DNA of 48,326 bases from an uncultured Hyphomicrobiales bacterium. GTDB taxonomy: Bacteria > Pseudomonadota > Alphaproteobacteria > Rhizobiales > Beijerinckiaceae. Location: the NCBI GenBank assembly GCA_903825465.1, contig CAIKAR010000080.1, positions 1-48,326 of the forward strand, written 5' to 3'. The notes under the pieces are model-generated. The model saw only the letters and a program-made list of their open reading frames with translations. It was not told the DNA's origin and made no database searches. Positions 18,127-24,998 of the stretch are shown here, piece after piece. The position numbers and the translations under genes are program-made. Numbering within the stretch: the stretch's first letter is position 1; each line of letters opens with the position of its first letter.

Positions 18127-18229
18127 GCAATTGATCTGGCAAACGTAATTCATCCCGGGCCTCGGAAAAGCCGGGGCATCCGATAAGAATGTGAACGGGG
18201 GAAACCCCATCCCAACGGTGGAGGGTTTT

Positions 18230-19516
18230 ATGCTGAGGAAAGAACAGAACGACTACCTGAGCCAGACGGGTCCGGGCACGCCGCTCGGCAACCTGTTCCG
18301 CTGCTACTGGATGCCTGCCCTGCTGGCGGAAGAGCTGCCTGAAAACGATTGCCCCCCCGTGCGCGTGAAGCTCATGTCGGAGCGGCTACTCGCGGTTCGC
18401 GACAGCGAGGGCAAATACGGACTGATCGACGAATTTTGCGCCCACCGCGGCGTTTCGCTGTGGTTTGGCCGCAACGAGGATTGCGGGCTGCGCTGCCCCT
18501 ACCACGGCTGGAAATACGATGTGACCGGCCAATGCGTCGATGTGCCTTCGGAGGCCGTCGAGAGCGGCTACGCCAAGAAGATCAAGCTCAAGAACTATCC
18601 GCTGATCGAGCGCGGCGGCGTCTTGTGGACCTACATGGGCCCCGCGGACAAACAGCCGCCACTGCCGGAGTTCGAATTCTGCACGGTGCCGCTGAACCAG
18701 ACCTTCACCACCAAGCGCGTGCAGGAATGCAACTGGCTGCAGGCGATGGAGGGCGGCATCGATTCCAGCCACGTGTCGTGGCTGCATCGCGGCGACCTCT
18801 CGAACGATCCGCTGTTCAAGGGCGCCGCCGGCAACAAGTACAACATGCAGGACATGTCGCCCGTGTTCGAAGTGGTTGAGAACGACGGCGGCTTGCTCAT
18901 CGGCGCGCGCCGCAACGCCGAGGACGACCAATACTACTGGCGCATCACGCCATGGGTCATGCCCTGCTACACAGGCGTGCCGCCGCGCGGCGACCATCCG
19001 ATCCACGGCCATTTCTGGGTGCCGATCGACGACGAGAGCTGCTGGGCCTGGAGCTACGACTACCATCCCACGCGCCCTCTGAGCGACGTCGAAGTCGCGG
19101 CGATGAAGGACGGCAAGGGCGTGCACGTCAAATATGTGCCCGGCACCTATCGGCCGGCCGCCAACAAGGACAACGACTATCTGATGAACCGCGCGGCGCA
19201 GAAGGCCGGCAAGACCTTCAGCGGCATCGAGGGCATCGGCATGCAGGACGCTTCGTTGCAGGAAAGCATGGGGCCGTTGTGCGACCGCACAAAGGAAAAC
19301 CTCGTCGGCACCGACAACGGCATCATCATGGCCCGCCACCGCCTGCAGCGCGCCGCGAAGGCGTTGGCCGACAAGGGAACCATCCCGCCGGGCGTCGATC
19401 CAGAGCATCACAAGGTGCGCCAGGCGGCGCTGTTGTTGAAGCACGACATGCCCTTCAGGGATGGCGCGAAGGAAGCTTTGAAGGCGAAGCAGGGCGTGCG
19501 TCAGACCTCGGTCTGA
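18230..19516 (+). CDS. Rieske non-haem iron oxygenase, phthalate 4,5-dioxygenase-like
   Basis: A 428-aa oxygenase alpha subunit. The Rieske domain has C70-x-H72 (FCAHRGVSLWFGRNEDCGLR) and C89-x2-H92 (CPYHGWKYD). The catalytic mononuclear iron motif is D178-x2-H181-x4-H186 (IDSSHVSWLH). The CAHRG to DVTGQCVDVPSE stretch is of the phthalate 4,5-dioxygenase (Pht3/OphA2) and O-demethylase group, which work without a beta subunit, and none is encoded here. ATG 18230 is chosen because GGAGGG is at 18220-18225; a GTG at 18191 would add 13 residues. Likely partners are the ferredoxin and reductase on the opposite strand. Ring dihydroxylation and O-demethylation of an aromatic carboxylate are the two main options. 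Confidence 0.9.
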   Translation: MLRKEQNDYLSQTGPGTPLGNLFRCYWMPALLAEELPENDCPPVRVKLMSERLLAVRDSEGKYGLIDEFCAHRGVSLWFGRNEDCGLRCPYHGWKYDVTGQCVDVPSEAVESGYAKKIKLKNYPLIERGGVLWTYMGPADKQPPLPEFEFCTVPLNQTFTTKRVQECNWLQAMEGGIDSSHVSWLHRGDLSNDPLFKGAAGNKYNMQDMSPVFEVVENDGGLLIGARRNAEDDQYYWRITPWVMPCYTGVPPRGDHPIHGHFWVPIDDESCWAWSYDYHPTRPLSDVEVAAMKDGKGVHVKYVPGTYRPAANKDNDYLMNRAAQKAGKTFSGIEGIGMQDASLQESMGPLCDRTKENLVGTDNGIIMARHRLQRAAKALADKGTIPPGVDPEHHKVRQAALLLKHDMPFRDGAKEALKAKQGVRQTSV

Positions 19517-19544
19517 CCCGCGCCGCGACAAGGAACCGGCTCGA

Positions 19545-20051
19545 ATGCTCAGCGAATCCGCCCGCGTGACGACAGCCCACGAAGCGGGATTCCGGGTGCA
19601 ATACCCGAACTCCCGCGAACGCGCGGCCAAGATCATCGCCCTCGACGCGGAAGCGGCGAAGGCGCTTGAGCCGGTGTCGCGCGAGCATTGGCACGGCGCG
19701 GCTTTCTTCACTTCGCTGAGCTTTTCCGCGCCCAGCGCGCCGGGTCAGACCCTGGACGCCTGGCTCAACGACGTCGCCGGACACGCGATGAACCTGGCCG
19801 CCGAGGTCGCGGAGGCGGACTACGTCGTGGTCATCACGTCGGCGGGCGAGGACAGCCGCGCGGTGTCGGTGATCGCGGAGGCCTGCAAGCTGCGCAAGAA
19901 GACCCTGGTGGGGCTTATTCTAACCCACAACGGCCCGACCGACGAACAGGTAGCCGCCTCGCTGAAAGAGTTGCGTCCCTACACCCGCATGCTCGTCGTC
20001 GCCAGCGGCGCCGATTACATCGAGGCGATGCTGACCGCGCTGCGGGCCTGA
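19545..20051 (+). CDS. Hypothetical protein linked to the Rieske oxygenase
   Basis: A 168-aa cytoplasmic protein that I do not recognise. The core DYVVVITSAGEDSRAVSVIAE, then KKTLVGLILTHNGPTDEQ and RMLVVASGADYIEAMLTALRA, has the alternating strand-helix pattern of a Rossmann-like fold, with a Gly-rich turn after the first strand. It could bind a nucleotide or an acid. It follows the oxygenase gene by 28 bases on the same strand and precedes the SDR gene by 87, so it belongs to the same transcript. No cofactor-binding motif is clear enough to name. Confidence 0.75.
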   Translation: MLSESARVTTAHEAGFRVQYPNSRERAAKIIALDAEAAKALEPVSREHWHGAAFFTSLSFSAPSAPGQTLDAWLNDVAGHAMNLAAEVAEADYVVVITSAGEDSRAVSVIAEACKLRKKTLVGLILTHNGPTDEQVAASLKELRPYTRMLVVASGADYIEAMLTALRA

Positions 20052-20138
20052 CGCGGCAACACCCCGGATTCGCGACATCCGCTTGCGCCCCGAACCCAGC
20101 GGCGCCATGGCTGGCTCTCGACAAACGAGAGGCGCCCC

Positions 20139-21023
20139 TTGATCAAACCTCTGGCCGGCAAAACCCTTTTCATCACCGGCGCGTCGCGCGGCATCGGCCT
20201 CGCCATCGGGTTGCGCGCCGCGCGCGATGGAGCCAACGTCGCCATCGCCGCGAAAACCGCCGAGCCCAATGCGAAGTTGCCGGGCACGATATATTCGGCC
20301 GCGGCCGAGATCGAGGCCGCCGGCGGCAAAGCCCTGCCACTGATGGTCGATGTGCGCGACGAGGCGCAGGTGCGCGGCGCGCTCGCCCAAACCGCGGAAA
20401 AATTCGGCGGCATCGACATTGTCGTCAACAACGCCAGCGCCATTTCGCTGACCAACTCGCAATCGACCGACATGAAGCGTTTCGATCTGATGCATCAGAT
20501 CAACGCGCGCGGAACTTTCATGACGTCCAAGCTCGCGGTTCCCTGGCTGGAAAAGTCGGCCAATCCGCACATTCTCATGCTGTCGCCGCCGCTCGACCTG
20601 AAGGAGAAGTGGTTCGCCGGGAACACCGCCTATTCGATGGCGAAATATGGCATGAGCCTGGTTGTCCTCGGGCTCGCCGGCGAATTGCGCGGCAAAGGCA
20701 TCGCGGTCAACGCGCTGTGGCCGCGCACCACCATCGCGACCTCGGCGATCAAGAACCTGCTGGGCGGGGACGCCCTCATAAGCGCCTCGCGAACGCCCGA
20801 TATCGTCGCCGACGCGGCGCACGCGGTGTTTTGCAAGCCGGCCCGCGGCTTCAGCGGAAACTTCCTGATCGACGATAGCTTCCTGTTCGAAAACGGCGTT
20901 CGCGAGTTCGACCACTACCGCGTCGATCCCTCCGTCGATCTCGCGCCGGATTTCTTTGTGCCCGACGATTCGGTTCCGCCGGTCGGCCTTGGCCGCGTGG
21001 TCAGCGGTCCTGAAAGGACTTGA
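20139..21023 (+). CDS. Short-chain dehydrogenase/reductase (HSDL2-like)
   Basis: A 294-aa NAD(P)-dependent SDR. The cofactor loop TGASRGIGLA is at about residues 14-23, the structural NNAS motif at about 97-100, and the catalytic Y-x3-K as YSMAK. The catalytic Ser is in MLSPPLDL. The PPLDLKEKWF stretch and the length resemble the HSDL2-like group. The start is TTG at 20139, supported by GAGAGG about eight bases upstream; no ATG fits the N-terminus KPLAGKTLFITG. It could oxidise the product of the oxygenase or a later alcohol. Its 3' end overlaps the convergent gene at 21001-21561 by 23 bases. Confidence 0.85.
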   Translation: MIKPLAGKTLFITGASRGIGLAIGLRAARDGANVAIAAKTAEPNAKLPGTIYSAAAEIEAAGGKALPLMVDVRDEAQVRGALAQTAEKFGGIDIVVNNASAISLTNSQSTDMKRFDLMHQINARGTFMTSKLAVPWLEKSANPHILMLSPPLDLKEKWFAGNTAYSMAKYGMSLVVLGLAGELRGKGIAVNALWPRTTIATSAIKNLLGGDALISASRTPDIVADAAHAVFCKPARGFSGNFLIDDSFLFENGVREFDHYRVDPSVDLAPDFFVPDDSVPPVGLGRVVSGPERT

Positions 21024-21561
21024 GGTCGCGGAGGGCTTGAATGCGCACCGCCAGCAGACGGTCGGCGCGCATCTGGGCGCTTTCCTCGGCGGGGGCGAGC
21101 CCATGATCGACGAGGTCGGACGCGCGGCGAAGCAGCGTGTGGAGGGTTTCGCACGTTTTCGCGCAGAGCGCCCGAAGCTTGTCGGGATCGGGTTCGCTGG
21201 CGCGCCGGAATTGCAGCCTGATCGCGACAACCGCGCCTGTGGCGCAGCGGTCGAGTTCAGCCACGATCTCCTCGAACCGGCCGCGCAAATCGGCCGAAAT
21301 CCTTTGATAGTTTTCCAGCGCCTCGGCGCGGCCGGGCAGATTTGAATGGTCGAAATAGTCGATGTAGGAAATAGGCCGCCAGGCGACGATGTCGGCGATG
21401 AGATCGGGCATGTCTGAAAGCTGCTCGACCAGCATGACGAGAGAGTTGAACACGTTGAGATAGTCGCTGGCGAGGCCGGACTGCGTGTTGACGAGGGCGG
21501 CGGCGCGCCCTTCCAGCGTCCGTTGCGCGGCTTTGTCTGTTTTTAGAGGCCTGCTGGGCAT
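21001..21561 (-). CDS. Hypothetical helical protein
   Basis: A 186-aa protein of unknown function, predicted mostly helical and cytoplasmic, with many Leu, Ala and Arg residues. A distinctive stretch is VAWRPISYIDYFDHSNLPGR in the middle. The C-terminal third has two Cys residues (LCAKTCETL). ATG 21561 is chosen; the frame continues far upstream only by chance across the SRAP gene. GGAGC lies 13-17 bases upstream. It is divergent from the SRAP gene, and its last 23 bases are shared with the end of the SDR gene on the other strand. No family is recognised. Confidence 0.65.
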   Translation of the reverse strand: MPSRPLKTDKAAQRTLEGRAAALVNTQSGLASDYLNVFNSLVMLVEQLSDMPDLIADIVAWRPISYIDYFDHSNLPGRAEALENYQRISADLRGRFEEIVAELDRCATGAVVAIRLQFRRASEPDPDKLRALCAKTCETLHTLLRRASDLVDHGLAPAEESAQMRADRLLAVRIQALRDLKSFQDR

Positions 21562-21684
21562 CGCGCGATTCACGCTCCGGAGTCCGTGAATAGTTACCGG
21601 GCGTTTGATAATAAAGGGTTGCTGTTTCGACCGTTGTTTACCCAATCCACGGTTTTGCCTCCTCAAATATAGTCGGGAAAAAAA

Positions 21685-22449
21685 GTGTGCGGTCGATACG
21701 CTCTCACGTTGCCCCCGGAAGCGGTCCGGGCGTTCTTCCAATATGAGGAACGTCCCAATTTTCCGCCGCGTCACAACATCGCGCCGACGCAGCCGGTTCC
21801 TGTGGTTTTGCGCGAGCGCGGCGGCGACGGAGGGGGGCGACGCCATTTTTTGTTGGCGAAATGGGGATTTTTGCCGGGATTTGTGAAAAATCCCAAAGAT
21901 TTTCCGCTGGTCGTCAACGCGCGCGCCGAAACGCTGGCCGACAAGCCGTCGTTTCGCAACGCCTTCAGGCGGCGGCGCTGCCTTTTCGTGGCGGACGCTT
22001 TTTACGAGTGGCGGCGGCCGCCGGGCGGCAAGGGCAAGGGCAAAGAAACGCTTCCCGCGCAGCCCTTTCTGATGCGCCGCCGCGACGGCGCGCCCTTGGC
22101 TTTGGCCGGCCTTTGGGAAATATGGACCGGACCCAATGGCGAGGAAGTCGACACGGCCTGCGTTGTCACGATCTCGGCCAACGGCGCGATGGCGGCGATC
22201 CACGACCGCATGCCGGTCATCCTGGAACGCGTCGATCTCGAAGCCTGGCTGGACTGCGACAACGAAAACCCCTCTCGCGCAGGCGCTTTGATGCGTCCCG
22301 CGGCCGAGGACACGCTTGAATTCACGCCCATCGGCACAGCTGTGAACAGCGTCGCCAACGATTTTCCGGAGTTGCAAACACCCATAATCCCCGCGGAGAT
22401 CCCCGCGGAAAAACCCGCGGTGGATTTATTCGGCCAACCGACAGGTTAG
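21685..22449 (+). CDS. SOS response-associated peptidase family protein (YedK/HMCES)
   Basis: A 254-aa SRAP-domain protein. In the characterised members YedK and HMCES, Cys2 forms a stable thiazolidine crosslink to abasic sites in single-stranded DNA and so shields them. The known active-site residues are all present: C2 (MCGRYAL), N78 (VVNARAET), E108 (FYEW) and H173 (HDRMPVIL). The start is GTG at 21685, because the initiator must directly precede the Cys; a GGGA tract lies seven bases upstream. Its stop shares the sequence TTAG with the stop of the convergent marR-type gene. SOS control is usual in the family, but no clear LexA site is seen here. Confidence 0.93.
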   Translation: MCGRYALTLPPEAVRAFFQYEERPNFPPRHNIAPTQPVPVVLRERGGDGGGRRHFLLAKWGFLPGFVKNPKDFPLVVNARAETLADKPSFRNAFRRRRCLFVADAFYEWRRPPGGKGKGKETLPAQPFLMRRRDGAPLALAGLWEIWTGPNGEEVDTACVVTISANGAMAAIHDRMPVILERVDLEAWLDCDNENPSRAGALMRPAAEDTLEFTPIGTAVNSVANDFPELQTPIIPAEIPAEKPAVDLFGQPTG

Positions 22450-22913
22450 CCCGGACTATCGACCTCCGCCGCGCGAACGAAATTTCTAACCGCCAAGATC
22501 AAGGTGTCGAAATCGGCGGCCTGCGTCGGCGTCAAACGGCCCAGAGTTTCGGTCACGTAGGCGCGTTGGATATCGACCCCGCGCCGCGCCAACTCGCGCC
22601 CCTCCGCCGTCAGAAAGATCGCGTGCGACCTTCGATCGCCCGCCGTGGCCCGCCGTTCGACGAGGCCCGCCGTCTCCAGGCGATCGATCAGGCCGGAGAT
22701 GTTGCCTTTGGTGACATAAAGCCGCTGGGCCAACTCCTGCTGGTTGACGCCTTCCCGCTCGGTCAAGGTCGCCAGCACATCGCATTGCGGCACCGACAAT
22801 CCGATGCATCTGAGTCGATCGCCGATCGCCGCCCCCAGGCGCGCGTTGAGGCGGAGGAGTCGAAACCAGATACGATCAAGCTCAATCCCTGCGCCTGTTG
22901 TCATATTGTCCAT
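22446..22913 (-). CDS. MarR-family transcriptional regulator
   Basis: A 155-aa winged-helix regulator. The helix-turn-helix region GVNQQELAQRLYVTKGNISG is followed by the wing LETAGLVERRATAGDRRSHAIFL, typical of MarR. ATG 22913 is given as the start; ATG 22904 three codons later is equally likely, since GAGATGG precedes it at usable distance. The gene is downstream of the sulfatase-fold gene on the same strand with a 169-base gap, so it probably has its own promoter. The target is not evident, and no clear operator palindrome was noted. Confidence 0.88.
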   Translation of the reverse strand: MDNMTTGAGIELDRIWFRLLRLNARLGAAIGDRLRCIGLSVPQCDVLATLTEREGVNQQELAQRLYVTKGNISGLIDRLETAGLVERRATAGDRRSHAIFLTAEGRELARRGVDIQRAYVTETLGRLTPTQAADFDTLILAVRNFVRAAEVDSPG

Positions 22914-23082
22914 CTCGCCATTGCGAAAGATTATGGTCCGATTCGGCGAAGCGCAAGCCCACGCCGCGCGTCCGAACGCCCGTTTTGGCGCGCGCCAATG
23001 ACGGCGATGGAAGGAAAATGAAAAGCGGAAGCGGATGTTCCGGCGGCCTCCCACCCCGCAAGGGGCGGCCCGGGCGGCGCTG

Positions 23083-24816
23083 TCACCGCAGCGCGAGGCG
23101 CCCGGTGGACGCCAGCCAGCGCTGGAAGTTCAGCACGATGGCGCGGTTGGGACAGGTCGCGTAGAGCCCGTTACAGGCCCGCAGCAATTCGGCGCGGCGC
23201 TTGAACACCTCGTCGAGCGGCAGGCCGGCGGCCTCGGCGATCACCGTCGGCAGATTGGCGGCTTCCACGATCGGCAGCGCCGCCGCCGACCACGAGGGCG
23301 TGAAACCCTGCGCCGAAAGCGAATAGTAGGTCTGGAACGCCTTCGACTCGGGATCGAGCTGCCACGAGCGGCCCTCGTCGGCGATGGCACGGTTGTTATC
23401 GAGCGGCACTTTGGCCAAAGCCGGCTGATGGTCGCCGTAATCGACATAGAGGATTTTGTGGTCAGGCAGCGCCTTGGCCAGGGTGGCGCGGAAATTGTCG
23501 CGGTCGCGCTTGGCGACAACCAGACGCCACAGATATTCGTCGAACTCGGGGTCGCTGTTCCAGCGCGTCGTTTCTCCCGGCCGGAGCGCCGAGGGCGCGA
23601 AGCGGAAGTCCCACGGCGAATGGGTGGACATGGTTTGCGTCGCGACAAACCTGGGCTTGCGGACGCCGTTCTTCGCTGGCGCTTCGAGGAACTTCGCCAT
23701 CTCGCCAAGATAGAACGCGTCGCGCTGGCGCTGGTCGGGCGCGTGATGCACCGAGGTGTCGATCACATGGTCGAAGCCGATCGCTTCGTAGAAGCGCCCG
23801 ACGCCGGCGAACCCCGCGGAAGCCGGATAAACAATCGCCGTCTCGTAGCCGCAGGCCTTGAGATATTGCGGCAACGAGTGGTGCAGCCGCCCCGTCATGA
23901 AGTTGGCGGCGAAATTGCGCAGGTTGCCGAACGAGCGCGTGGACAGGCCGGTCAGCACGGAAAAATCCGTCAGCCATGTGCCGCCGCCGAACGTCTCGAC
24001 ACGGAAGGGATGCGTCGCGCCATCGAAGGATTGGAAGAACGGCTTGAGCTCGTCGGGATAGGCGAGTTGGTCGTAGACGCCTGGCGGCATGGCGGATTCG
24101 TCGAGCGTCAGCACGATGTCGGGCGGGGTTTCGCCGGGGTGGCATTCAATCGGCGGCGCGACGACCGCGGTTGGCGAGGGGCCGGGCCCCGTCTCGATCA
24201 CGCCATTGAAGCGCATGAGCTGCGGCAGGTCGCCGAGGGAGGAAAAAAACGATGAAAAGGTGAAATTGTTGTCGTTGAAAAAATCCGCGTTGCGCGTCAG
24301 CAACGGCGTCATCGCGCCGGCCATCAGCATGCCCGATCCAGCGAACAGGCCAAGCCGCTTGCGCCAGCCGAGCGCCATCGGCGCCTCCATGCGCCAGGCC
24401 ACGACGAGCGCGGCGGCGACCCCTGCCACCAGCGCCACCAGCCGCAACGCCTTGCCGCTATAGGCGGAAAAGAAGAATTCGATGGGCGCCGTGGAAAACC
24501 CGTAGAAAATCACATCGTAGACATGCAGCCGCATCGCCACGAGCGCGAATTTGGCGGCCGACGCCACCCAGACCGCCATGAACAGGCTGACCGCCATCAG
24601 CGCGCCAAACCGCCAGCGCCCGACGATCGCCGCGAACATCGCGCAGAACAGCGTGAACACGGCCGCCACCGGCCACAGCAGCGAAAAGTCGGGCTCGTTG
24701 CGCCAAAGGAACCAGAACCACGCGGCCGCGGCCAGCGCCAAAGCGACGCGAACAATCGAAGCCCCAAGCGCCGCGCTGAACAGGCGGGTGCGGGCGCGGG
24801 CTGCGAAATCGGACAA
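23083..24816 (-). CDS. LtaS-like membrane sulfatase-fold transferase
   Basis: A 577-aa inner-membrane protein. Five or so hydrophobic helices at about residues 15-170 precede a periplasmic alkaline-phosphatase-superfamily domain. Likely metal and catalytic residues are E240 (LTLDES), T280 (GGGTWLTDF, the nucleophile position in LtaS-type enzymes), H399 (STHSPW) and D462-H463 (DYGDHQP). Relatives move phosphoglycerol or phosphoethanolamine onto lipoteichoic acid, osmoregulated glucans or lipid A. As the opgG-opgH pair lies in this window, a role in decorating periplasmic glucan (as OpgB does with phosphoglycerol) is possible, but the distance gives no proof. The gene appears to be transcribed alone. 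Confidence 0.82.
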   Translation of the reverse strand: MSDFAARARTRLFSAALGASIVRVALALAAAAWFWFLWRNEPDFSLLWPVAAVFTLFCAMFAAIVGRWRFGALMAVSLFMAVWVASAAKFALVAMRLHVYDVIFYGFSTAPIEFFFSAYSGKALRLVALVAGVAAALVVAWRMEAPMALGWRKRLGLFAGSGMLMAGAMTPLLTRNADFFNDNNFTFSSFFSSLGDLPQLMRFNGVIETGPGPSPTAVVAPPIECHPGETPPDIVLTLDESAMPPGVYDQLAYPDELKPFFQSFDGATHPFRVETFGGGTWLTDFSVLTGLSTRSFGNLRNFAANFMTGRLHHSLPQYLKACGYETAIVYPASAGFAGVGRFYEAIGFDHVIDTSVHHAPDQRQRDAFYLGEMAKFLEAPAKNGVRKPRFVATQTMSTHSPWDFRFAPSALRPGETTRWNSDPEFDEYLWRLVVAKRDRDNFRATLAKALPDHKILYVDYGDHQPALAKVPLDNNRAIADEGRSWQLDPESKAFQTYYSLSAQGFTPSWSAAALPIVEAANLPTVIAEAAGLPLDEVFKRRAELLRACNGLYATCPNRAIVLNFQRWLASTGRLALR

Positions 24817-24998
24817 AACGCTTGAACCTTTTATGACAATTTTAGAACATAACCATGAAAGCGCGAACGCGGCAATATTGCGTTGCGGGAATGCTTTACG
24901 CCGCGTGGCGAAGCGGCGCCCGGGCGCGCGAAGGGGCGGAGCCTGCGCCCCGCCCCGCGTCTCGATGGTCTAATTCGCGCGACGGTCGAACGCGCGGC

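Noticed and set aside
24933-24957. GGGGCG/CGCCCC inverted repeat downstream of the acyl-CoA synthetase as a terminator
   Set aside because: Short GC arms of this kind are expected by chance in this DNA, and no T-run accompanies it.
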